Source of the DNA: Clostridia bacterium
GTDB lineage: Bacteria > Bacillota > Clostridia > Oscillospirales > Acutalibacteraceae
DNA: 5,773 nt
Direction of reading: 5' to 3'
NCBI GenBank assembly: GCA_017631745.1
Contig: JAGBSR010000152.1
Location: forward strand, 1-5,773
Shown here: piece after piece, positions 1 to 5,591 of the stretch
Layout: each line of letters opens with the position of its first letter
How positions within the stretch are numbered: position 1 is the stretch's first letter
Position numbers and translations under genes: made by a program
The notes under the pieces: model-generated
Database searches by the model: none
What the model saw: the letters and a program-made list of their open reading frames with translations, nothing else
What the model was told of the DNA's origin: nothing

Positions 1-1
1 T

Positions 2-931
2 GAAGGCAAGGATATCAATTCGCTGCCTCCTCATAAAAGACAAGTAAACACTATATTCCAGCGTTATGCTCTGTTTCCGCACCTTAATGTATATGATAAT
101 ATAGCTTTCGGTCTTCGTATCAAGAAGATGAAAGAAAAAGATATAGCAAAAAAAGTAGGAGAGATGCTTGAGCTTGTAAACCTCAAGGGCTTTCAGAAGA
201 GAAACATCTCTTCACTTTCAGGCGGTCAGCAGCAGAGAGTTGCCATAGCACGCGCTCTTGCAGTTGAGCCACGCGTGCTTTTGCTTGACGAGCCTCTCGG
301 TGCTCTCGACTTAAAGCTTCGTAAGGATATGCAGGTTGAGCTCAAGAATATCCAGAAGAGAATGGGTATCACATTTATCTATGTTACCCACGATCAGCAG
401 GAAGCTCTTTCGATGAGCGATACCGTTGTAGTAATGAACGACGGTAAAATTCAGCAGATCGGTACTCCCATAGATATCTATAACGAGCCGAAAAATGCCT
501 TTGTTGCAGACTTTATCGGTGAAAGTAATATTCTTGACGGCGTAATGCTTGACGACTTCAAGGCTAAGTTTTCGGGCGCAATTTTTCAGTGCCTTAATAA
601 GGGATTCAAGGTCAATGAAAGCGTTGATATTGTTGTACGCCCTGAGGACGTTGATGTTGTTCCCTACGGCGAGGGTACCATCAGCGGTGTGATTACATCA
701 AACACCTTCAAAGGTGTACACTTTGAAATGATTGTTGATATTGATAATTTCAAGTGGATGATTCAGACTACCGACTATTATCCCGTCGGCACAAAGATTG
801 GTATTCAGATTGAGCCTGACGCTATTCACGTTATGAAGAAGAGTGAATATTCAGGAATGTACGGTGACTACAGCTCATTCAGTGATGAGCTCGAGCACCT
901 TTCAGATGTTGCACAGGAAGAGGAGGAGTGA
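2..931 (+). CDS. potA: Spermidine/putrescine ABC transporter ATP-binding protein PotA (5' partial)
   Basis: ATPase subunit of the polyamine importer; it acts on the cytoplasmic face and drives PotBC by ATP hydrolysis. The frame is open from base 2 and 309 residues are visible. The ATG at 128 is internal (visible residue 43), because the codons before it encode the Q-loop FQRYALFPH (residues 19-27). Next come the ABC signature LSGGQ (72-76), Walker B LLLDE (93-97), the D-loop (about 101-103) and the H-loop His in YVTHDQ (130). The last third matches the TOBE-type regulatory domain (RPEDV, then a beta-rich stretch). From my memory of the E. coli protein (about 378 aa), roughly 70-80 N-terminal residues with Walker A lie outside the window. 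The C-terminus is acidic (four Glu), and those codons form the potB ribosome binding site. Identification as PotA, not another MalK-like ATPase, rests on the potBCD genes that follow. Confidence 0.96.
   Translation, partial: EGKDINSLPPHKRQVNTIFQRYALFPHLNVYDNIAFGLRIKKMKEKDIAKKVGEMLELVNLKGFQKRNISSLSGGQQQRVAIARALAVEPRVLLLDEPLGALDLKLRKDMQVELKNIQKRMGITFIYVTHDQQEALSMSDTVVVMNDGKIQQIGTPIDIYNEPKNAFVADFIGESNILDGVMLDDFKAKFSGAIFQCLNKGFKVNESVDIVVRPEDVDVVPYGEGTISGVITSNTFKGVHFEMIVDIDNFKWMIQTTDYYPVGTKIGIQIEPDAIHVMKKSEYSGMYGDYSSFSDELEHLSDVAQEEEE
921..928 (+). promoter_or_regulatory. Ribosome binding site of potB inside the potA 3' end
   Basis: AGGAGGAG lies 6 nt before the potB ATG at 935 and is made entirely of the last Glu codons of potA. 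It fixes the potB start. The overlap suggests potB translation is coupled to ribosomes finishing potA. Confidence 0.85.
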
Positions 932-934
932 TAA

Positions 935-1762
935 ATGAAAAAACGCTCTCTCGGTGAAAAACTTGTCGCTTCGCCTTATATTGTCTGGGCGGCAATGTTT
1001 ATTATTGTACCGCTTATCTTTGTCGCGTACTATTCGCTGACAGATGCAAACGGTAATTTCACGTTAGAGTATATTGCCGACATCGGCAGATACAAGGACG
1101 TTATGCTCAACTCTATCTGGTTGGGCTTTATCGCTACGGTTATAAGCCTTTTCCTGGCTTATCCTCTTGCTTATATTATGGCAAGAAGTAAGGCAAATAC
1201 ACAAAGAACAATGATGATGCTCGTTATGCTTCCTATGTGGATGAATCTTCTTATCAGAACATATTCTATGATGATTCTTATGCAGGATACGGGTGTAATC
1301 AACTCTGTGCTTACGGCTCTTAACTTGCCTAATCTTCATATGATAAATACTCAGGGTGCTGTTGTTTTCGGTATGGTTTACAACTACATACCCTATATGA
1401 TTCTGCCCCTTTACAATATTATGTCAAAGATGGACCACAGCCTTATAGAAGCTGCCGAAGACCTTGGCGGTAATAAGGTAACTGTATTCAAGGATATTAT
1501 TCTGCCGTTGAGTATGCCCGGTATTGCATCAGGCTTTACTATGGTATTCGTACCCTCAGTTTCAACCTTCTATATTTCAAAGAAGCTGGGCGGTAATACC
1601 TTCTCACTTATCGGTGACGTTATTGAAATGCAGTTCAAGTCCTCCAACAACTACAACCTCGGTGCGGCACTTTCGATGGTGCTGATGGTACTCATTATCA
1701 TCTGTATGATGGTTATGAACCGCTTTACCGGTGATGACGATGACGGAGGTGTATTGATATGA
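935..1762 (+). CDS. potB: Spermidine/putrescine ABC transporter permease PotB
   Basis: Inner-membrane permease that pairs with PotC to form the polyamine channel. At 275 aa it has the usual length for PotB. Hydrophobic segments fall near residues 14-34, 61-82, 93-115, 142-162, 196-216 and 245-262, giving the six-helix pattern of binding-protein-dependent permeases. The cytoplasmic EAA loop that docks on PotA is clear at about 172-197 (EAAEDLGG, then LPLSMPGI). The PotB-like stretch LPMWMNLLIRTYSM at 99-112 is also present. The start is supported by the AGGAGGAG site 6 nt upstream, and the gene begins 3 nt after the potA stop. It ends in an Asp-rich tail whose final codons carry the potC ribosome binding site, and its TGA overlaps the potC ATG. 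I see no truncation or frameshift. Confidence 0.95.
   Translation: MKKRSLGEKLVASPYIVWAAMFIIVPLIFVAYYSLTDANGNFTLEYIADIGRYKDVMLNSIWLGFIATVISLFLAYPLAYIMARSKANTQRTMMMLVMLPMWMNLLIRTYSMMILMQDTGVINSVLTALNLPNLHMINTQGAVVFGMVYNYIPYMILPLYNIMSKMDHSLIEAAEDLGGNKVTVFKDIILPLSMPGIASGFTMVFVPSVSTFYISKKLGGNTFSLIGDVIEMQFKSSNNYNLGAALSMVLMVLIIICMMVMNRFTGDDDDGGVLI
1745..1750 (+). promoter_or_regulatory. Ribosome binding site of potC inside the potB 3' end
   Basis: GGAGGT lies 8 nt before the ATG at 1759, within the last potB codons. It supports 1759 over the later in-frame ATGs at 1765 and 1771. With the ATGA stop/start overlap, it points to translational coupling of the two permease subunits. Confidence 0.8.
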
Positions 1763-2595
1763 GAATGAAAATGTCACCTCTTTCAAAGCTTTATGTTGCA
1801 TTTATTATGCTGCTTCTTTATGCGCCTATAGTTGTAATGATAGTTTTCTCATTCAACGCGTCAGCAAGTACCAGTGTAATGACAGGCTTCTCTCTTAAGT
1901 GGTACCAGTCACTGCTTCACGACAGTGCAACTATCAATGCTCTTAAAAATACACTTATTCTTGCAGTTTCATCATCACTAATAGCAACTGTTATGGGTAC
2001 TGCAGCTGCCGTAGGTCTTAATGTATTTAAAAACAAGTTTGCTAAAAAAACTGTTATGGGTGTAACAAATATACCTATGATGAACCCTGAAATCGTAACA
2101 GGTATCTCTATGATGCTTCTGTTCGTTTTCTGTGCTAGACTCATTGGTGTTACTGATGCACTTGGCTTCGGCACTATGCTTGTGGCTCATGTCACATTCA
2201 ATCTGCCTTATGTTATTCTCTCAGTGCTTCCCAAGCTTCGTCAAATGGATAAATATCTCCCCGAAGCTGCTATGGATTTAGGATGCACACCCATTCAGTC
2301 ATTCTTCAAGGTTACTCTGCCGTCAATTTCAACAGGTATTGTTTCAGGTCTTATGATGTCATTTACCCTTTCACTCGACGACTTTGTAATCAGCTATTTC
2401 ACTCAGGGTCCCTCCTTTGAGACTCTGCCTATCAGAATTTTCTCAATGACCAAAAAGCGTGTTACTCCCGATATGTATGCGCTTTCGACTCTCATTTTTG
2501 TTGTGATACTTCTTCTGCTTGTGCTTCTCAATGTTGCTCAGGTAAGAGGCGAAAAGAAAATGCACAACAAGCTCAACAAAGGCAAAAGGGGGTAA
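1759..2595 (+). CDS. potC: Spermidine/putrescine ABC transporter permease PotC
   Basis: Second integral membrane subunit of the polyamine importer, partner of PotB. It is 278 aa, slightly longer than the E. coli protein as I recall it. Hydrophobic helices lie near residues 10-32, 63-88, 100-130, 136-160, 190-212 and 240-261. The EAA loop is at about 169-194 (EAAMDLGC, then LPSISTGI). The highly conserved PotC block after it is present: SLDDFVISYFTQGP at 205-218, followed by LPIRIFSM and VTPDMYALSTL. The ATG overlaps the potB TGA as ATGA. The basic C-terminal tail (KKMHNKLNKGKRG) fits a cytoplasmic end, and its last codons supply most of the potD Shine-Dalgarno. No broken or missing element is visible. 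Confidence 0.95.
   Translation: MRMKMSPLSKLYVAFIMLLLYAPIVVMIVFSFNASASTSVMTGFSLKWYQSLLHDSATINALKNTLILAVSSSLIATVMGTAAAVGLNVFKNKFAKKTVMGVTNIPMMNPEIVTGISMMLLFVFCARLIGVTDALGFGTMLVAHVTFNLPYVILSVLPKLRQMDKYLPEAAMDLGCTPIQSFFKVTLPSISTGIVSGLMMSFTLSLDDFVISYFTQGPSFETLPIRIFSMTKKRVTPDMYALSTLIFVVILLLLVLLNVAQVRGEKKMHNKLNKGKRG
2587..2592 (+). promoter_or_regulatory. Ribosome binding site of potD inside the potC 3' end
   Basis: AGGGGG lies 7 nt before the ATG at 2600 but only 4 nt before an in-frame GTG at 2597. The spacing favours the ATG as the potD start, one codon shorter than the longest frame. Confidence 0.65.
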
Positions 2596-2599
2596 GGTG

Positions 2600-3808
2600 A
2601 TGAAAAAGATTTTAGCTGTATGCTTTATCCTGCTTATTGTCTGTACCCTGCCGATGAGTGCAAGCGCTTATGAAAACGAAAGCTACTACAAAGGCCTTGA
2701 GGGTGCGGTAATCAATGTCTTCAACTGGGGCGAATTGATTAGCGACACCTATGAAGACGGTATGCTTGATGTAAACAAGGAATTTGAAAAACTCACGGGT
2801 ATTAAGGTAAACTATGTTACCTATGAGAGTAACGAGGATATGTATCCGAAAATCAAAAACGGCGGCGCAAGCTACGATATCATTATTCCCTCTGACTATA
2901 TGATTCAGAGAATGATAGACGAAGATATGCTTATGGAAATTGATGCTGATGCCCTGCCCAATTATAAGTATGTTTCCGAGGAATACAGAAATATGTATTA
3001 CGACCCGGATAATGCTTATTCCGTGCCTTATAATGTGGGTATGGTAGGTCTTATCTATAACAAAACTATGGTTGAAGAAGAGCCTACAAGCTGGACTGCT
3101 CTCTGGGACGAAAGATATGCAGGCAAGATTCTTATGATTGATAATCCACGAGATGCTTTCGCAATCCCTCAGAAGATACTCGGTTACTCCCTTAACTCAA
3201 CTGATGAAAAAGAGCTTTCCGATGTTGCTCAGATGCTTATTGAGCAAAAGCCCTTGCTTCAGGGCTATGTTATGGACGAAATCTATAACAAGATGGAAAG
3301 CGGCGAGGCTGCAATGGTGCCTTATTATGTGGGCGACTACATCCTTATGAAAGATGTTAATCCCGACTTAGGTTTTGTCTATCCTAAAGAGGGTGTAAAT
3401 ATTTTCGTTGATGCTATGTGCATACCAAAGTGTACACAGAATTATGAGGCGGCGCTTCTTTATATCAACTTTATGCTTGATCCTGAGATTGCTCTTTCAA
3501 ATGCTCTTTATATCGGTTATGCCACACCTAATGTCGGTGTCCTCGAGCATCCCGATTACGCCGAAATGAGAGAGAATCAATATCTTTATCCCGATAAAGA
3601 AAATATGCCCGAGGTCGAATATTTCCACAATCTGCCTCAGGAAACACTTCATATGTTCTCTCAGTTGTGGAATGAAATCAGAATTTACGGCTCGGACAAC
3701 ACTCACATCTATGTAGGCTTTGCTCTTGTGGGGCTTGCAGTTGTGTTCTTTATGGTTAAGAAGTATATCACCAAGAGAAAGCGTGAATATTGGTATAACT
3801 CAATATAA
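2600..3808 (+). CDS. potD: Spermidine/putrescine-binding protein PotD with a C-terminal membrane anchor
   Basis: Extracellular solute-binding protein that delivers polyamine to PotBC. It is 402 aa from the ATG at 2600; a GTG at 2597 would add one residue. A signal peptide (KK, hydrophobic core, then SASA with likely cleavage after about residue 23) leads to a type 1/PotD-like fold: INVFNWGE near 39-45, TYESNEDMY, YDIIIPSDY near 92-100, YSVPYNVG, YPKEG, D271 and IGYATPN near 305-311. By remembered comparison with E. coli PotD, the pocket positions W34, E36, Y85, D257 and Y293 are conserved; other pocket aromatics and acids are substituted. The two Cys in the signal region do not make a standard lipobox. 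The C-terminus carries a 17-residue hydrophobic segment (about 370-386) and a basic tail (KKYITKRKR), so the protein is about 50 residues longer than E. coli PotD and probably membrane anchored. It is the last gene of the operon. Confidence 0.94.
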   Translation: MKKILAVCFILLIVCTLPMSASAYENESYYKGLEGAVINVFNWGELISDTYEDGMLDVNKEFEKLTGIKVNYVTYESNEDMYPKIKNGGASYDIIIPSDYMIQRMIDEDMLMEIDADALPNYKYVSEEYRNMYYDPDNAYSVPYNVGMVGLIYNKTMVEEEPTSWTALWDERYAGKILMIDNPRDAFAIPQKILGYSLNSTDEKELSDVAQMLIEQKPLLQGYVMDEIYNKMESGEAAMVPYYVGDYILMKDVNPDLGFVYPKEGVNIFVDAMCIPKCTQNYEAALLYINFMLDPEIALSNALYIGYATPNVGVLEHPDYAEMRENQYLYPDKENMPEVEYFHNLPQETLHMFSQLWNEIRIYGSDNTHIYVGFALVGLAVVFFMVKKYITKRKREYWYNSI

Positions 3809-3813
3809 AAAAT

Positions 3814-3840
3814 AACCTACCGATTTTTTGTCGGTAGGTT
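3814..3840. terminator. Bidirectional intrinsic terminator between potD and the FkbM gene
   Basis: A perfect 10-bp stem (AACCTACCGA at 3814-3823, TCGGTAGGTT at 3831-3840) encloses a 7-nt loop. On the plus strand it is followed by TTCTTTTT. On the minus strand the A-rich stretch at 3806-3812 becomes a run of six T. It begins 5 nt after the potD stop and ends 19 nt before the stop of the convergent methyltransferase gene, so it can terminate transcription from both sides. Confidence 0.92.
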
Positions 3841-3859
3841 TTCTTTTTCGTCAGGGTAC

Positions 3860-4924
3860 TCAGGGAATTGCATAAAAATTGCTTTCCCAGGCGGGAATAT
3901 AAGGATGCTGACGGAAATATATTTTATAGCCCTCATAAAGCTTTTTAATCTTAAAGGGCAGTGCAAACATATCTTCGTTGCGGTGATAAGCGCAGACGTA
4001 AAGCTTCGGTCTGTATTTTGCAACAGTATTTTTTGCACCCTCAAGAGCCTTAAGCTCAGCGCCTTCAATATCCATTTTTATAAAGGTGACTTCCTCGGTG
4101 GCAATGTTGTCAACACTTGTGAAGTGCACAGGCACACCGCCGTCTTCAAGTCGGGAATTACGACCGCTCTTTTTTGCAAAGTAAAGGGTTTCTTCCTTAT
4201 CCCAGGCGCCCATATTAAGACGGGTGATATTATTGAGTCCCTCGGTTTTTCTTTCAAGCTTGCGGAAGTTCTTTTCATCGGGTTCAAGAGCGATTATTTT
4301 TTTATATTTTCCGTCTGTAACACTGAGAAACTCTCTTATGGTGTCGCCGTCGTAAGCTCCGAGGTCAAATATAGTTTCATCCTCAGACAAGGGGAGCACA
4401 TCTTCATATAGCTTCATCTTTTCGCTGTGGGCTTTAAGCAGATATTTCACATCGCCGCTGAGCTTGAATCTGAGAATGTTGAGAAAATCAACCTTTGATT
4501 TTTCGTCACTGAGCATTTCGTAAGCTATATGGAAATTCTCTTCGTTTTCCTTGAAAAATTCAAGTGTAAATGGACTGCCGTCAACAACACTTACAGTAGG
4601 CGCATAAAGCTCAAAATTATTAGACAGCTCACTTATGAAGTTCATAGTTTTGTCGTCATGAACGGCAAAAGTGACAATAATAACAAAGTCGCCGTATTTT
4701 TCTTTGGCTTCGCTGAAGCTTAAAACTCTTTTGCCGTGAAAGCTGTGGCCTCTTACAAAGCCGTCGCTTGCAAAGGTGTCTTCATATGTTATACCGTAGC
4801 TTTCGAGTACTTTTATAATCATATCTGCACCGTTACCCATGCCATAAAGAAGTATAGGCTTGTCTGTTTCTTTAAGGCTTTGCTGTAAGGGCTTGACATT
4901 GAGAATACTGAGCAATTTGTTCAT
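3860..4924 (-). CDS. FkbM-family SAM-dependent methyltransferase with N-terminal Rossmann-like region
   Basis: Predicted S-adenosylmethionine-dependent methyltransferase, 354 aa, probably O-methylating a sugar, glycan or small secondary metabolite; the substrate cannot be read from the sequence. The C-terminal half is a clear FkbM domain: SAM motif I FDLGAYDGDT at 186-195, the acidic ALEPDEKNF at 212-220, SVDNI at 270-274, the hallmark KMDIEGAELKALEGA at 283-297, and PKLYVCAYHRNEDM at 306-319. The first 120 residues look like a separate nucleotide-binding fold: a beta strand into GMGNGAD (28-34), then SFSEAKEKYGDFVIIVTF, like the dinucleotide-binding domains of sugar-modifying enzymes. The start is bounded by an in-frame TAA about 20 nt upstream, but no good Shine-Dalgarno precedes the ATG (AGCGAG only). 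It is convergent to potD and divergent from the lipoprotein gene, so it appears monocistronic. No glycosyltransferase neighbour is visible to suggest a pathway. Confidence 0.9.
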   Translation of the reverse strand: MNKLLSILNVKPLQQSLKETDKPILLYGMGNGADMIIKVLESYGITYEDTFASDGFVRGHSFHGKRVLSFSEAKEKYGDFVIIVTFAVHDDKTMNFISELSNNFELYAPTVSVVDGSPFTLEFFKENEENFHIAYEMLSDEKSKVDFLNILRFKLSGDVKYLLKAHSEKMKLYEDVLPLSEDETIFDLGAYDGDTIREFLSVTDGKYKKIIALEPDEKNFRKLERKTEGLNNITRLNMGAWDKEETLYFAKKSGRNSRLEDGGVPVHFTSVDNIATEEVTFIKMDIEGAELKALEGAKNTVAKYRPKLYVCAYHRNEDMFALPFKIKKLYEGYKIYFRQHPYIPAWESNFYAIP

Positions 4925-4949
4925 CTCGCTTTTAAATTTAATTTAAAGT

Positions 4950-4978
4950 ATTTTAGCATAATAAAATCAAATATGCAA
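4950..4978 (-). promoter_or_regulatory. Candidate promoter of the FkbM methyltransferase gene
   Basis: Read on the minus strand, TTGCAT (4973-4978) and TAAAAT (4950-4955) are separated by 17 bp, and TGC precedes the -10 as an extended -10 element. The -10 matches the consensus at 5 of 6 positions; the -35 only in its TTG. Transcription would start about 18-20 nt before the ATG, leaving a short leader. Confidence 0.5.
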
Positions 4979-5036
4979 TATGGCAATCTGAAAGAAAGGT
5001 GAAATGCTCTTAAAATAAAAATTACAAAAATTTAAC

Positions 5037-5065
5037 TGTACAAATTAAAAATAATATGTTATAAT
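5037..5065 (+). promoter_or_regulatory. Promoter of the small lipoprotein gene (sigma-A type, extended -10)
   Basis: A perfect TATAAT at 5060-5065 is preceded by TGT (extended -10). TGTACA (5037-5042), matching the -35 consensus at 4 of 6 positions, lies 17 bp upstream. The flanks are very AT-rich. The expected start near 5072 gives a leader of about 25 nt containing the ribosome binding site. This is the best promoter in the window. Confidence 0.75.
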
Positions 5066-5082
5066 CAGTTTAACTAAATAAC

Positions 5083-5088
5083 GGAGGT
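5083..5088 (+). promoter_or_regulatory. Ribosome binding site of the small lipoprotein gene
   Basis: GGAGGT lies 9 nt before the ATG at 5098 and supports that start. Confidence 0.8.
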
Positions 5089-5097
5089 AAAATCAAT

Positions 5098-5526
5098 ATG
5101 AAAAGCTTAAAGAAACTTGCAGTAGTACTTCTTGCAGTTGTAATGGTAATGAGCGTATTTACCGCTTGTGATATCAAAATCACACCCGAACAGAAAATTT
5201 TAGGTGCCTGGAGAGACTCAACCGGCACAATGGGTTATGAGTTCAAAGAAGACGGAATTTGTAAAATCACATATGCAGATGTTGTAATTCCCATCATCAA
5301 CTATCCTTACAACGGCACTATCGACGGTACATATTCAATTACAAAAGACGAAGCAGATAATTATCACGTAATTATCACTTATACCATTCTCTCTAAGAGT
5401 ATGAATAAAGATTACATCTTTACAGTTAAAGATAGTGCTCTTACTCTCACAGATATGGCAGACAGTACTGTAACTACTCTTATCGCTTACACTGACCCTG
5501 CAACTCAGACTACTGCAGCTCAGTAA
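5098..5526 (+). CDS. Small secreted lipoprotein, lipocalin-like/DUF5640-type fold suspected
   Basis: A 142-aa protein of unknown function. The N-terminus is a lipoprotein signal: KSLKK, a hydrophobic stretch (about 7-21), then VFTAC with Cys24 as the likely lipidated residue, so the mature part should sit on the outer face of the membrane. The mature region begins ITPEQKILGAWRD and has alternating beta-strand features: Gly-Trp at 36-38, YEFKEDGICKITY at 47-59, GTIDGTYSIT at 73-82, YHVIITYTI at 89-97, and DYIFTVKDSALTLTD at 105-119. This order (LxGxWr, FxxDG, GxYxI, LxL) resembles small lipocalin-like or DUF5640-type domains of Clostridia; that is a pattern resemblance only. The tail is Thr/Ala-rich (TDPATQTTAAQ). 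It has its own promoter and ribosome binding site and precedes another envelope-protein gene on the same strand. Confidence 0.88.
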   Translation: MKSLKKLAVVLLAVVMVMSVFTACDIKITPEQKILGAWRDSTGTMGYEFKEDGICKITYADVVIPIINYPYNGTIDGTYSITKDEADNYHVIITYTILSKSMNKDYIFTVKDSALTLTDMADSTVTTLIAYTDPATQTTAAQ

Positions 5527-5543
5527 TTGCATATTTCAAAACA

Positions 5544-5568
5544 GCGGAGTCTGATAAGCGGACTCCGC
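5544..5568 (+). terminator. Hairpin, probable terminator or attenuator after the lipoprotein gene
   Basis: A perfect 8-bp GC-rich stem (GCGGAGTC at 5544-5551, GACTCCGC at 5561-5568) has a 9-nt loop and is followed by ATTTTATAT. The T-run is short, so termination may be partial. It begins 17 nt after the lipoprotein stop and ends 9 nt before the ribosome binding site of the next gene. Confidence 0.7.
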
Positions 5569-5577
5569 ATTTTATAT

Positions 5578-5584
5578 AAAGGAG
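5578..5584 (+). promoter_or_regulatory. Ribosome binding site of the right-edge gene
   Basis: AAAGGAG lies 7 nt before the ATG at 5592 and supports a real gene start there although the gene is cut by the window edge. Confidence 0.75.
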
Positions 5585-5591
5585 TTTTACT

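Noticed and set aside
128..931. Treating the ATG at 128 as the start of the ATPase gene
   Set aside because: The codons from base 2 to 127 encode the conserved Q-loop region in the same frame, and there is no ribosome binding site before 128; the true start lies left of the window.
1064..1339. Minus-strand open frames opposite potB and potC (also 1604-1801, 1917-2174, 1978-2190)
   Set aside because: They are antisense to conserved permease genes, their compositions (His/Lys/Cys-rich) are unlike proteins, and no start signals precede them.
3905..4411. A 168-codon plus-strand open frame opposite the methyltransferase gene
   Set aside because: It lies antisense within the FkbM coding region, has no Shine-Dalgarno or recognisable domain, and the minus strand carries unmistakable FkbM motifs across the same bases.
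4925..5097. Riboswitch or small RNA in the divergent intergenic region
   Set aside because: The region is very AT-rich, the predicted leaders are only about 20-25 nt, and no stable GC-containing stem is visible; promoters explain it adequately.
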